The notes: generated by a model from the letters alone, not told the origin. 64,000 bases of DNA from an uncultured Lachnospiraceae bacterium (GCA_910588405.1 CAJUPT010000009.1:19994-83993); one strand, 5' to 3'. Positions 49,761 through 58,900 are shown, counted from the stretch's first letter. Translations and numbers: made by a program.

Positions 49761-50783
49761 CTACAGCCGCTTTCCATACATCTTATCAAAGTAATTTTTA
49801 TACTCGCCGCTGATAATATTCTGCCACCACTCCTTATGCTCCAGATACCACTGAATGGTCTGCTGAATACCAGTGTCGAAGGTGTACTTCGGCTTCCAGC
49901 CCAGCTCTCCCTCCAGCTTCGCGGGATCGATGGCATACCGCATGTCGTGACCGGGCCGGTCGGTGACGAAACGAATGAGCGTCTCCGGCTTATTCAGCGC
50001 TTTCAGGATCGTTTTTACCACTTCCAGGTTGGTGCGCTCATTGTGACCGCCTACATTGTAAATCTCTCCCGGACGGCCTTTATGAATAATCAGGTCGATG
50101 GCCTCGCAGTGATCCGCTACGTGAAGCCAGTCCCGGACGTTTTCCCCTTTCCCGTACACCGGCAGCTCCTCATCGGCCAACGCCCGGCTGATCATCAGCG
50201 GGATCAGCTTTTCCGGAAAATGATAAGGACCGTAATTGTTGCTGCACCGGGATATGGTCACAGGCAGCCCATAGGTGCGGTGATAAGCCAGTACAAACAG
50301 GTCCGCCGAGGCTTTGGAGCTGCTGTAGGGACTGGAAGTATGCAGCGGCGTTTCCTCCGTGAAAAACAAATCCGGACGATCAAGGGGCAGATCGCCGTAC
50401 ACCTCGTCGGTGGATACCTGATGATAACGTTTTACGCCGTAAGCTCTGGAAGCGTCCAGAAGCACCTGAGTGCCCATCACATTGGTCTGTACAAAAATGC
50501 CGGGGTCCGTAATCGACCGGTCCACATGGGACTCGGCGGCGAAGTTCACCACAATATCAAACTGCTCCTTCTCAAACAGATTCATGATAAAGGGACGGTC
50601 CGCGATATCTCCTTTCACAAAGTGATAATTTGGCCGGTCTGCCACGGGCGCAAGCGTTTCCAGATTGCCCGCATAGGTCAGAAGGTCCAGATTCACAATC
50701 TGATACTCAGGATATTGATTCACCATATGGTGAACAAAATTGCCGCCGATAAAACCGGCGCCTCCGGTAACCAGGATTTTCAT
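49761..50783 (-). CDS. rfbB: dTDP-glucose 4,6-dehydratase
   Basis: 340 residues. NAD-binding Rossmann motif GGAGFIGGNFVHHM at about 7-20, then VNFAAESHVDRSITDPGIF, STDEVYGDLP, the catalytic YSSSKASADLFVLAYHRTYG and RCSNNYGPYHFPEKLIP. It converts dTDP-glucose to dTDP-4-keto-6-deoxyglucose. AGAGGA precedes the ATG at 50783. It is the second gene of the rml operon, 38 bases after rfbA. Confidence 0.96.
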   Translation of the reverse strand: MKILVTGGAGFIGGNFVHHMVNQYPEYQIVNLDLLTYAGNLETLAPVADRPNYHFVKGDIADRPFIMNLFEKEQFDIVVNFAAESHVDRSITDPGIFVQTNVMGTQVLLDASRAYGVKRYHQVSTDEVYGDLPLDRPDLFFTEETPLHTSSPYSSSKASADLFVLAYHRTYGLPVTISRCSNNYGPYHFPEKLIPLMISRALADEELPVYGKGENVRDWLHVADHCEAIDLIIHKGRPGEIYNVGGHNERTNLEVVKTILKALNKPETLIRFVTDRPGHDMRYAIDPAKLEGELGWKPKYTFDTGIQQTIQWYLEHKEWWQNIISGEYKNYFDKMYGKRL

Positions 50784-50820
50784 AATCAATTCCTCTTTTC
50801 TGATTCATAATTCCGCCGCT

Positions 50821-51711
50821 TTAACCGTGCAGCTTATCAATATATTTTCCGTCCAGCACGTCCTTCAGATACCGGCCATACTGGTTCTTCTTTAACACCT
50901 CGTAAGCTTCCAGCACGTCCTGTTCCGTAATCCAGCCGTTCAGATAGGCGATTTCTTCCAGACAGGCGATTTTCCGGTGCTGGTGGGTCTCGATTGTCTT
51001 GACAAAATTTCCCGCTTCCATCAGAGAATCATGGGTTCCCGTATCCAGCCAGGTATAGCCCTGTCCCAGCAGGGTTACGTCCAGTTCCCCTTTTTCCAGG
51101 TAAATCCGGTTCAGGTCGGTGATCTCCAGCTCCCCTCTGGCCGAAGGTTTCAGATTTCCCGCATACTCCACCACCCGGTTATCGTAGAAATACAGCCCGG
51201 TGACACAGTAATTGGACTTAGGGTTCGCCGGCTTTTCCTCGATGGAAACCGCTTTCCCGTTCCGGTCAAATTCCACGATGCCGAACCGCTCCGGATCATC
51301 CACATAATACCCGAATACGGTAGCGCCCTGTTCCTTTGCCGCCGCTTTTCGCAGCTGTTTTTTCAGGCCGTTTCCATGAAAAATATTGTCTCCCAGCACC
51401 ATGGCCACCGAATCCTTGCCGATAAAATCGGCGCCGATAATAAACGCCTGGGCCAGACCGTCGGGGCTTGGCTGCACCTGATAGCTTAAACGGATGCCAA
51501 AGGATGCGCCGTCCCCCAGAAGCTCCTGAAAACGGGGCGTATCCTCCGGTGTGGAGATAATCAGAATCTCCCGGATGCCCGCGTCCATCAGCACTGACAA
51601 CGGATAGTAAATCATCGGCTTGTCATACACCGGAAGCAGCTGCTTGGAGGTTACTTTCGTCAGCGGATACAGCCTTGTTCCCGAACCTCCCGCTAAGATT
51701 ATTCCTTTCAT
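50821..51711 (-). CDS. rfbA: Glucose-1-phosphate thymidylyltransferase
   Basis: 296 residues from [18 protein letters not shown] (ATG 51711; ATG 51723 with AAAGGA close by is possible). The nucleotidyltransferase loop [26 protein letters not shown] and [12 protein letters not shown] are diagnostic. It makes dTDP-glucose from dTTP and glucose-1-phosphate, the first step of dTDP-rhamnose synthesis. First gene of rfbA-rfbB-rfbC-rfbC2. The reductase rfbD is not in this window. Confidence 0.96.
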   Translation of the reverse strand: MKGIILAGGSGTRLYPLTKVTSKQLLPVYDKPMIYYPLSVLMDAGIREILIISTPEDTPRFQELLGDGASFGIRLSYQVQPSPDGLAQAFIIGADFIGKDSVAMVLGDNIFHGNGLKKQLRKAAAKEQGATVFGYYVDDPERFGIVEFDRNGKAVSIEEKPANPKSNYCVTGLYFYDNRVVEYAGNLKPSARGELEITDLNRIYLEKGELDVTLLGQGYTWLDTGTHDSLMEAGNFVKTIETHQHRKIACLEEIAYLNGWITEQDVLEAYEVLKKNQYGRYLKDVLDGKYIDKLHG

Positions 51712-51871
51712 AAACTTACTCATTTCCTTTCCGCACATCTGACAGTCATATCCTGCTCTTAATATCATTCATATCTAATTGTCCATACCCATCATACCTG
51801 ACAGAATATCACAAAATAAGTTTCCACCGTCAAAATGCTCTGTTTCAATATAAATGACATATCCTGTCTGC

Positions 51872-51901
51872 ATTATAAAAGAAGATACCATGTCTGTGCA
51901 A
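51872..51901 (-). promoter_or_regulatory. SigA-type promoter of the rml operon
   Basis: Minus strand TTGCAC (51896-51901), 18 bases, TATAAT (51872-51877). It leaves a leader of about 150 bases before rfbA. Confidence 0.7.
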
Positions 51902-51973
51902 GTCTTTTTGTCTATTTCATACTTTTTTGTCCTTTTTTGGCTACGATTGAGGCGCTCTATTTCCGCAGGTGTT

Positions 51974-54766
51974 TCATTCTTCCTTCCGTCCCAGCCGGAT
52001 ATCCTCCATATAATTCGCTGTCTCCTCATCCAGCGCCTGAAACAGATAGTTGCGTCCGGAATGGGCCTGTCTCCTAGCTTGATATTCCTCCCTGATCTGC
52101 TGTCTGACCGCCTCGACCTCCTCTCTGAATTCTCCGGAAGAAATCCGGCGCGCCCCTGCTCCCAAAATAATCACCTGTTCCAGATGGTCCGATGTGGCCA
52201 CAGCCACCTGATGATTGCGGCCGATTTTGTGAACTGTTTTCTCAATATACTGATCCGCCGTCTCCGCTTCCTTTGTATAGACCACATAAATATTATGATA
52301 CCTGTCCACCTCACCCTGAAAGCCAGTCACCTGATAGGCATCAAACACCAAAATCAGCGTACATTTTTTATAGCCCTGATAATTCGACAAAATATCCATC
52401 AGCTTCGTTCGTGCCCCGTCGATATTGATTTCCGCCAGCTCCCTCAGATCCTCCCAGTCAAAAATCACATTGTAGCCGTCCACCAGAAGGTATTCCTCCT
52501 GTCGCCCGGATTCACTTATTCGACCAGACGAATTTTTCCGTTCCGAATCATTTTTCTTTTTCGGCGGATTCCCCCGTTCCGTCATCTGCTGTTTCTTTTT
52601 CCAGTCTCCCGCTCCGTTATCTTCTTCCCCAAGGCTCGTCAGCCTTTTTTTTACCGGCCCATAGGTTCTCTCGAAAATCGCTTTTAATTCATTCTCCTCC
52701 GCACGATATTTCTCATAACTGTCCGGTCCGGCCTTCTTTGATTTCTCGCTTCGATTTGTTTCCTGTTCCTCCTCTTCCTCCTCCGTCTCCAGCGTACACT
52801 CCAAATGCATGTATTCCTCCACCTGCTCCCAGCTTACAGCCACGCCGGCTCCATGGACGCAAAATACGGAACCGGTAGGATTGTCCAAATCCCGCTCCGA
52901 ATCATAACCGACAGCTTTGATCACCTCATCCGCATTATGACAGGGCGCATAGCCCTTCAATGTACAGAACAGACGACCGGCTCCTTTTGTGTAAGAAGCC
53001 ACCTCCGTCTGATAGTCCCCCATACGGACCACCGGAGCAGAGCCGGTAAGAATCGCTGTCTCCCCATCCGTCTCCGGCGGCTGAAAGCTTCCATTCATCC
53101 GCTGAATATCCGTCATGGCCCGCCCGGCAGCCTCCTGTGGAACCTCAAGTACAAATTCATAATAAGGTTCCAGTAAAATACTTTTCGCCTTTTTCAGCCC
53201 GTGACGCACCGCCCGATAAGTAGCCTGGCGAAAGTCGCCTCCTTCCGTGTGCTTCAAATGTGCCCGGCCCGCCGTCAACGTCAGCTTCATATCGGTAACA
53301 GGAGCGCCAGTTAAAACCCCCACATGCTGCTTTTCCGCCAGATGCGTCAAAATCAGCCTCTGCCAGTGGCCGTCCAGCTTATCCTCACTACATTCCGTAA
53401 AAAACTGAAGACCGCTTCCGCTCTCGCCTGGTTCCAGCCGCAAATGCACCTCCGCATAATGGCGCAGCGGCTCAAAATGCCCCACCCCCTCCACCATAGA
53501 CTCAATCGTTTCCTTATATACGATTCCGCCTGCATCCAGCTCCGCCTGCACGCCAAACCGATCTGCAATCTGACTTTTCAGAATTTCCTCCTGTACCTTT
53601 CCCATCAGCCGCACATGAATCTCCCCAAGCTGTTCGTCCCAGAAAACCCGCAGCATCGGCTCCTCTTCTTCCAACCGCCGCAGTTTTAACAGCATATCAT
53701 GAATATTGCAGCCTTCCGGGAATCGAATCCTGTAGTTTAAAACAGGCTCCAGGATAGGAGAAGCCGTATCTGATTCCGCTCCTAATCCCTGCCCCGGGAA
53801 GGTATTGGTCAAGCCCGTAACCGCGCAGACAGTTCCTGCTTCCGCCTCCTGCGCCGTCTCATACTTTGCGCCGGAATAAATGCGGATCTGGTCTATCTTT
53901 TCCTCCCACTCCTGCTCTTTCGTCCTGCCCTTAACCTTACCTTTCAGTATATCCTTTACTTTAAGCTTCCCGCCTGTAATTTTCAGAAAGGTAAGTCGAT
54001 TTTCCTGCCCGTCCCTGGCGATCTTAAACACCTTTGCGGCAAATCCCTGGGGGTATTTTTGACTTTTGGCATACTGGTCCAGACCACAGAGCAAATCCTC
54101 TACGCCTTCCTGCTTTAAAGCCGAACCAAAATAGCAGGGAAATGCCTTCCTTTTTTGAATCAGGTCGACAATCTCCTGCTCATTTACGCTGCCTTCTTCC
54201 AGATACCGCTCCATCAACGCCTCATCGCACATGGCCAGATTTTCCTGGAATGTATCCGCATCCTGTCCCGGCGTAAAATCAATGCAGTTTTCATCCAGCC
54301 GCTTTTTCAGCTCCGCCAACACTTGATCCTTGTCCGCCCCTGCCTGGTCCATTTTATTAACAAACAAAAATACCGGCATCTGATACCGGTTCAATAGTCT
54401 CCATAAAGTCTGGGTATGCCCCTGTACACCATCTGCCGCACTGATCACCAAAATAGCATAATCCAGAACCTGTATCGTCCGTTCCATCTCCGGCGAAAAA
54501 TCTACATGGCCCGGCGTATCCAGAAGTGTGTATTCCCGCCCGCCTCTTTTGAACACCGCCTGCTTGGAAAAAATCGTGATACCCCTGGCCCGTTCCAGAG
54601 CAAAGGTATCCAGATACGCATCCTGGTTGTCCACCCTCCCCTTTTCTCTGATCTTACCGCCGCTGTACAACAGCCCTTCCGACAATGTGGTCTTTCCTGC
54701 ATCCACATGGGCCAACAACCCCACGCATATATGCTCTATGATTTCCTTAGAATCCTGTTCGCCCAT
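51974..54766 (-). CDS. TetM-like ribosomal GTPase fused to a NYN/YacP (Rae1-like) nuclease domain
   Basis: 930 residues from MGEQDSKEIIEH (ATG 54766, AAGGAG 8 bases upstream). Residues about 1-650 are a translational GTPase of the TetM/TetO type: LLAHVDAGKTTLSEGLLYSGG, RARGITIFSKQ, LLDTPGHVDFSPEMERTIQ and VNKMDQAG, with EF-G-like domains II-V (CTLKGYAPCHNADEV near 615). After a charged linker (about 660-755), residues 757-905 are a NYN domain of the YacP family: YLLVDGYNVIFDW, LVFDAY, ETADQYIEKTVHKIG and VAVATSDHLEQVII. The acidic residues expected for catalysis are present. YacP in Bacillus is Rae1, an endoribonuclease acting in the ribosomal A site. The fusion suggests a GTPase that delivers a nuclease to the A site; tetracycline protection itself is not shown. 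Confidence 0.88.
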   Translation of the reverse strand: MGEQDSKEIIEHICVGLLAHVDAGKTTLSEGLLYSGGKIREKGRVDNQDAYLDTFALERARGITIFSKQAVFKRGGREYTLLDTPGHVDFSPEMERTIQVLDYAILVISAADGVQGHTQTLWRLLNRYQMPVFLFVNKMDQAGADKDQVLAELKKRLDENCIDFTPGQDADTFQENLAMCDEALMERYLEEGSVNEQEIVDLIQKRKAFPCYFGSALKQEGVEDLLCGLDQYAKSQKYPQGFAAKVFKIARDGQENRLTFLKITGGKLKVKDILKGKVKGRTKEQEWEEKIDQIRIYSGAKYETAQEAEAGTVCAVTGLTNTFPGQGLGAESDTASPILEPVLNYRIRFPEGCNIHDMLLKLRRLEEEEPMLRVFWDEQLGEIHVRLMGKVQEEILKSQIADRFGVQAELDAGGIVYKETIESMVEGVGHFEPLRHYAEVHLRLEPGESGSGLQFFTECSEDKLDGHWQRLILTHLAEKQHVGVLTGAPVTDMKLTLTAGRAHLKHTEGGDFRQATYRAVRHGLKKAKSILLEPYYEFVLEVPQEAAGRAMTDIQRMNGSFQPPETDGETAILTGSAPVVRMGDYQTEVASYTKGAGRLFCTLKGYAPCHNADEVIKAVGYDSERDLDNPTGSVFCVHGAGVAVSWEQVEEYMHLECTLETEEEEEEQETNRSEKSKKAGPDSYEKYRAEENELKAIFERTYGPVKKRLTSLGEEDNGAGDWKKKQQMTERGNPPKKKNDSERKNSSGRISESGRQEEYLLVDGYNVIFDWEDLRELAEINIDGARTKLMDILSNYQGYKKCTLILVFDAYQVTGFQGEVDRYHNIYVVYTKEAETADQYIEKTVHKIGRNHQVAVATSDHLEQVIILGAGARRISSGEFREEVEAVRQQIREEYQARRQAHSGRNYLFQALDEETANYMEDIRLGRKEE

Positions 54767-54865
54767 CAAATTGTCTCCTTCCACGGTTACATATTGATCA
54801 AGTATACCACAACAGTAGACATCCGTCGAGATGCCATACCCGTAAGAAGCGAGATTTTCCTTCAG

Positions 54866-55090
54866 TTATCCGGCGTTTTCCATCGGGTCCGGTATAAATT
54901 CCGCAATATCGTCAAGTGTAAATCCTTCGCCCAGGATATTTAACAATATATCCAGCGTATGGGTAGTGACCGACTGGTTACTCTTCAGACGATGAATCTG
55001 TGATCTGCTGATTCCATAATAAGTATACAACCGGTACTGGCTGATTCCGTTTTCTTTAAGCGTTTCAAAAAGCTTGTCAAATTTAATCAT
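54866..55090 (-). CDS. Small XRE-type helix-turn-helix regulator
   Basis: 74 residues from MIKFDKLFETLKENGISQYR; the ATG at 55090 follows GGAGAGG at 8 bases. The helix-turn-helix is YRLYTYYGISRSQIHRLKSN, followed by a helix with LDILLNILGEGFTLDDIAEF. The frame stays open upstream to 55270 without family similarity. It is divergent from the 263-aa membrane gene at 55433. It may bind the palindrome at 55269-55286; this is inferred from arrangement. Confidence 0.85.
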   Translation of the reverse strand: MIKFDKLFETLKENGISQYRLYTYYGISRSQIHRLKSNQSVTTHTLDILLNILGEGFTLDDIAEFIPDPMENAG

Positions 55091-55255
55091 TTGTCTGTCC
55101 TCTCCTTTATTGACATAATATTCAAATTCATTATGCCCCAATATCGGAGAGCCTTTATAGTTTCTAAAAATAGAGATTAACTCATATTCTGTCGAAATAT
55201 CGAATTGTTTATATAATTTCATCATTTTTTGCGATATTTTCATCACTGTAAAGTC

Positions 55256-55284
55256 TTGATTATAGATCATTATACTCGTATAAT
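55256..55284 (+). promoter_or_regulatory. Promoter of the 263-aa membrane gene
   Basis: TTGATT (55256-55261), 17 bases, TATAAT (55279-55284). The -10 box is inside a palindrome CATTATAC-TC-GTATAATG spanning about 55269-55286. Confidence 0.75.
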
Positions 55285-55286
55285 GG
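55269..55286. promoter_or_regulatory. Palindromic candidate operator
   Basis: CATTATAC and GTATAATG form 8-base perfect arms with a 2-base centre, overlapping the -10 box of the plus-strand gene. It is a plausible binding site for the divergent XRE regulator. Confidence 0.5.
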
Positions 55287-55432
55287 AGATTATTGTAGGT
55301 GTGATACTTATTTCAAAGCCTCCCATAATACATGCCTTTTCAAATAAACGGACTTCGTCCGGCCAAAAAGGCTTCACGATAACATATTTTATCGAATTAG
55401 ACTCACAGGTATATTTTCGGAGACTATTACTT

Positions 55433-56224
55433 ATGAAAAAACGACGGAATCGGACACAAAAAATATGGCGTAATATACTTAATATTTTTTTCAATAGCGA
55501 TAACGATTCTCCTGCATTCCGTACGTCCCTGCCGGATCAGAGAGCTGTTCTTTGCAGGAGCGGTGTCCTTTGTCTCTGTGTCGTATCGCTGATTCTCCCC
55601 ATCGAATGGGTACAGCACCGCCGGCTCATAAACACAGTCTCTGCTTACATTGCCTCCGCCACGGATGAAGAGTATGACGAAATCTCATGGCAGCTGCGCC
55701 ACGACCTGGTATACAGTGATTTTGGACAGAACAAAGAGAACTTTGTCCGCTATATCCCTAACACCTCTGACCTGTGCCCTACCTGCAGTACAAACGAATC
55801 GGCACAAGCTTTCCTCGTCTGCACAAATACAGGCGAATTTTATGAGATGGACGTATATGCGGACGGTTTTCAGCCTGACATACATTACGGCGCCGTTCAC
55901 ATGTCCAATGGCTATGACGAAGTCAGTCAGACCGCGCTGTCCGCCGCCAGAACCCCTGATCAAAAAAGAACCACGATTGAATTAAGGCGTAAACGGGGGA
56001 TTGTCAGCATACACAGGATGAAAGCTTTATTTTGCGATAACTGTATACATAATATTTTAACCGCGACAGAGGATGCGGCGGTCGGGGAATTTGTTATTTT
56101 TGATTCAGGGAGAAAAAAGTTTTATCCTGTAGATGATGAGATAGAAGTGCGGATAGGGGATTACAATATCGTAACCACAGAGATTAGCGGTACGTATAAG
56201 ATTACGGTCACATATGTGAAATAA
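55433..56224 (+). CDS. Membrane-anchored protein of unknown function with CxxC motifs
   Basis: 263 residues from MKKRRNRTQKIWRNILN (CGGAG 10 bases upstream). A basic N terminus is followed by one hydrophobic helix (VLCLCVVSLILPIEWV) at about 46-62 and a hydrophilic rest. Two CxxC-type pairs are seen: LCPTC near 115 and FCDNC near 205. These could bind metal or form disulfides. I do not recognise the family. It is divergent from a small XRE regulator that probably controls it. Confidence 0.65.
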   Translation: MKKRRNRTQKIWRNILNIFFNSDNDSPAFRTSLPDQRAVLCRSGVLCLCVVSLILPIEWVQHRRLINTVSAYIASATDEEYDEISWQLRHDLVYSDFGQNKENFVRYIPNTSDLCPTCSTNESAQAFLVCTNTGEFYEMDVYADGFQPDIHYGAVHMSNGYDEVSQTALSAARTPDQKRTTIELRRKRGIVSIHRMKALFCDNCIHNILTATEDAAVGEFVIFDSGRKKFYPVDDEIEVRIGDYNIVTTEISGTYKITVTYVK

Positions 56225-56381
56225 AAGCGGCTGCTTCCTGTTTGCCTATTCGATCACCGCAAAAAAACATCTGAATTACAACTTGATTAATCATCGCAAA
56301 ACCACATGGTTAAGTGTGAAAATCACTGCAAAATACAATCGCTCCAATCTGAAACAATAACTATTTGCTAAAACAAATCAT

Positions 56382-56579
56382 TTAATCATCTGTAAATCTC
56401 ACAACATCATTCGGTGTGCAATTTATAATCCTGCATATTTTTTCTAATGTCAGAATCGTTATATTATTGTTTTTCTTTAACGAGTTTAATGTCCTGTTAT
56501 CAATTCCATTTTGTAACAGCCTGTATTGCGTTACTCCTTTATACCTCATTGTTTCCCATAATGGGCTATAATCTATCAA
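56382..56579 (-). CDS. Small XRE-type helix-turn-helix regulator (YozG-like)
   Basis: About 65 residues. The core IDYSPLWETMRYKGVTQYRLLQNGIDNRTLNSLKKNNNI, followed by LEKICRIINCTPNDVV, matches the short Cro/C1-type family of YozG proteins. A TTG at 56579 with AAAGGGG 9 bases upstream gives the family-like start; an ATG at 56600 is the alternative. It is divergent from the 115-aa gene at 56838, repeating the regulator-target arrangement of the module just upstream. Confidence 0.8.
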   Translation of the reverse strand: MIDYSPLWETMRYKGVTQYRLLQNGIDNRTLNSLKKNNNITILTLEKICRIINCTPNDVVRFTDD

Positions 56580-56777
56580 TTGATCACACCCCTTTCCCAT
56601 CATTACCATTCGCTTCGCCGCAGTACGCTTCGCGATGTACGGAAATGATGCATTCCGCATCATTTCACATTTGCGTCACTCAGAATTTCATGCATTCCAT
56701 GAATGAAACGCCTGGCGGAACAGCGGCGCTTGAACAATAACATTCAATCTCATTATGTGGTAAAAATGAAAAAAACT

Positions 56778-56809
56778 ATATTGTGTATATATTCACAATA
56801 TGGTATAGT
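56778..56809 (+). promoter_or_regulatory. Promoter with inverted repeat for the 115-aa gene
   Basis: TTGTGT (56781-56786), 17 bases, TATAGT (56804-56809). ATATTGTG (56778-56785) and CACAATAT (56794-56801) form 8-base arms across the -35 and spacer, a likely operator. Confidence 0.65.
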
Positions 56810-56837
56810 AGAATCACCCAAAGCAAGGAGGAAATAT

Positions 56838-57185
56838 ATGGAAAATGATATATTAGAAATGCTTATGCCCTGTCTGACAGAACGCTTAGGTGAAGCGCTT
56901 AATCAGGATCAGTCATATCGCGAAGCAATCAAAACAGAAGGTTTATTATTTGAGCAGCTTAAAAACATGATGTCCGAAGAGTTCGTTAAAGAAATGACCA
57001 TAGACCGGATGAAAAATCAATTAAAGGAACAAAAAGACTTGCTTATGAAATATTTTTACGCTGCGCAAATCAGCGTGTCCATAATCGAAAAAAAAGCTTA
57101 TCGGCAGGGAATGAAGGATCTGCTTGAGCTTTTAACAGTTTTATCAAAAAAAGAGGATTCCTCCTCATTGTTAGAAAGAATTTAA
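56838..57185 (+). CDS. Protein of unknown function, 115 aa, coiled coil
   Basis: 115 residues from MENDILEMLMPCLTERLGEA with a perfect AAGGAGG 7 bases upstream. It is almost entirely helical, with heptad-like stretches (EQLKNMMSEEFVKEMTIDRMKNQLKEQKD quoted in part) and a Tyr/Ala core KYFYAAQISVSIIEKKAY. No membrane helix. I do not recognise the family. Its size and partner regulator resemble small phage- or plasmid-derived modules. A terminator follows directly. Confidence 0.65.
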   Translation: MENDILEMLMPCLTERLGEALNQDQSYREAIKTEGLLFEQLKNMMSEEFVKEMTIDRMKNQLKEQKDLLMKYFYAAQISVSIIEKKAYRQGMKDLLELLTVLSKKEDSSSLLERI

Positions 57186-57212
57186 AAGCGCCGGTATTAC
57201 ATCGGCGCTTTT
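57184..57212. terminator. Bidirectional terminator
   Basis: AAAAGCGCCG (57184-57193) pairs with CGGCGCTTTT (57203-57212), with T runs on both strands. It closes the 115-aa gene and the converging tcdA. Confidence 0.8.
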
Positions 57213-58000
57213 CATTCCTTTATGAGTTCCTTTACAACCTCTCCTGCAATCATCAGGCCCGCTGCGGAAGGAACAAAAGAAACGCTTCCCGGCGTTTGTC
57301 TTCGCTCCGGTACCTCATTCGTTTCTTCAGCCTCCTTCGAGCAGTCTTCCTCAGCCATCGGACAGAGCGGCGTTTCTTCGGAGTAGACCACTTTCAGCCG
57401 TTCTACTCCCCTCTTCTTTAACTCCCGGCGCATGACTCTGGCCAGAGGGCAGACGCTGGTCTGATAGATATCCCCGACACGAAGCCTGCTGCCGTCCAGC
57501 TTATTCCCAGTGCCCATGCTGCTGATGATTGGAACGTTGGCAGCCTGCGCCCTCAGAATCAGTTCAATCTTAGACGTCACCGTGTCCACTGCGTCCACCA
57601 CATAATCATATTCCGCAAAAGGAAAGGCAGCTGCATTTTCCGGCAGGAAAAAACACTTATAGATCCTGACTTTAACTTCAGGATTAATCTCCAGAATCCG
57701 CTCCCGCATCACATCCACCTTATCCCGGCCTATGGTCTTCCAGGTGGCGATAATCTGCCGATTCAGATTCGAAACGGATACTTGGTCGTGATCAATCAGG
57801 TCGATGGCCCCTACGCCGCTTCTGACCAATGCTTCACACACATATCCGCCCACGCCGCCGATGCCAAACACGGCCACGCGGGCCCTTTTCAGTCTGTCTA
57901 TGCCAGATCTTCCAAGAAGCAGGGCTGTTCTCTCGAATGGCTGCTCTGGCCGTTGCTCTAGCTGCCGCTCTGATTCCGGTGCCTGTTTCTGTCCCCACAT
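57212..58000 (-). CDS. tcdA: tRNA threonylcarbamoyladenosine dehydratase (ThiF/MoeB family)
   Basis: 262 residues. E1-like adenylating fold: RVAVFGIGGVGGYVCEALVRSG, DLIDHDQVSVSNLNRQI and DYVVDAVDTVTSKIELILRA. The later GDIYQTSVCPLARVMRRELKK and SFVPSAAGLMIAGEVVKELI are typical of TcdA/YgdL, which makes cyclic t6A at tRNA position 37. The start at 58000 (MWGQKQAPES) or 58024 cannot be decided. Residues 1-20 are low-complexity Glu/Gln-rich. It follows the SEC-C gene with at most a short gap. Confidence 0.92.
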   Translation of the reverse strand: MWGQKQAPESERQLEQRPEQPFERTALLLGRSGIDRLKRARVAVFGIGGVGGYVCEALVRSGVGAIDLIDHDQVSVSNLNRQIIATWKTIGRDKVDVMRERILEINPEVKVRIYKCFFLPENAAAFPFAEYDYVVDAVDTVTSKIELILRAQAANVPIISSMGTGNKLDGSRLRVGDIYQTSVCPLARVMRRELKKRGVERLKVVYSEETPLCPMAEEDCSKEAEETNEVPERRQTPGSVSFVPSAAGLMIAGEVVKELIKE

Positions 58001-58002
58001 TC

Positions 58003-58506
58003 TTATGCATTCTTTCCGCAGCATTTTTTATATTTTTTGCCGCTGCCGCAGGGACAGGGATCATTTCTACCGATCTTCGGACCCTTTACGATGGTATCCG
58101 CCGACTTACGCTCCTTGTACAATTCTTTTCTCCGCTCAGGCGTCAAAAGCGTATCCCACTGGGGCAGTTCATAAAGCCAGTCTGCCTTAGCGCCTACCAT
58201 ATTATAATAGAGCTTTTCTTTATCATAATCCAGACTGACCTGGGTATCCTCCTCCATCGTATCCAGCGGATTGGGGGCTTTCAGGCTGTCATTGATGCCA
58301 TCCAAAAAGCCTGCCATAATTTTTACATCCACGCCATATTTTTCCGCCAGCTCCTTTACCGTACCTGTCACGGCTGCTTCCTCTGTCAGCAGCTTCTCAT
58401 AAATTTCCTTTTCCTGCATAAAATAACCATTCCAGAATGTATCATACCGCTGACGATCTGTTCCAAAGCTGTTCGCATACTCCTGCCACTGTTCTAATAA
58501 TGCCAT
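58003..58506 (-). CDS. SEC-C motif protein
   Basis: 167 residues. The C-terminal zinc motif [18 protein letters not shown] is the SEC-C signature found in SecA and in many small proteins. The N-terminal 130 residues are helical ([20 protein letters not shown]) and resemble SEC-C proteins of Clostridia of unknown function. AAGGAATAGATCATT precedes the ATG. It is the first gene of a pair with tcdA. Confidence 0.85.
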   Translation of the reverse strand: MALLEQWQEYANSFGTDRQRYDTFWNGYFMQEKEIYEKLLTEEAAVTGTVKELAEKYGVDVKIMAGFLDGINDSLKAPNPLDTMEEDTQVSLDYDKEKLYYNMVGAKADWLYELPQWDTLLTPERRKELYKERKSADTIVKGPKIGRNDPCPCGSGKKYKKCCGKNA

Positions 58507-58815
58507 AATGATCTATTCCTTTCCCTTCTTTCATATATTCCAAAGCATATATACCCCTGAGCCAGACAATTTCTTACAATCTCCCGCCATTACAGACGAA
58601 ACTGAAATACATCAAAAAATCATCCGATCCACGAATACATTCTTTGCCACAAGTATATCCATAAAAAATTATTTTGTAAAGTGTTAAACGCGTCATCCGA
58701 AAGGAAACCTCTGCAAAACAGCGCATTTATTTCCGCAAAAAAGTCTCGCCCCTCTCATAAACACTCTCATATAATTTCATCTCACAAATTTTTCGCAAAT
58801 TCCTCAAAAAAGTTA
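58507..58815. other. Intergenic region upstream of the SEC-C gene and tRNA
   Basis: AT-rich, about 310 bases, holding the divergent start of the SEC-C transcript. I see no gene. A possible 83-codon plus-strand ORF runs into the tRNA and has no ribosome binding site. Confidence 0.4.
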
Positions 58816-58844
58816 TTGACAATCTTTTGGCACTGTGCTATTAT
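58816..58844 (+). promoter_or_regulatory. SigA-type promoter of tRNA-Leu
   Basis: Consensus TTGACA (58816-58821), 17 bases, TATTAT (58839-58844), about 57 bases before the tRNA. Confidence 0.85.
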
Positions 58845-58900
58845 AAATGAGCGTTGTGAATGGCACAGAAAAAACCAGGAAACAACAGAAAATTTTATAA

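Noticed and set aside
49142-49936. Long form of RfbC starting at 49936
   Set aside because: The extra 80 residues lie within rfbB on the same strand in another frame; the ATG at 49696 gives the canonical N terminus.
51775-52029. Small ORF between rfbA and the GTPase-nuclease gene
   Set aside because: It spans the rml promoter and the 3' end of the neighbouring gene and lacks a ribosome binding site.
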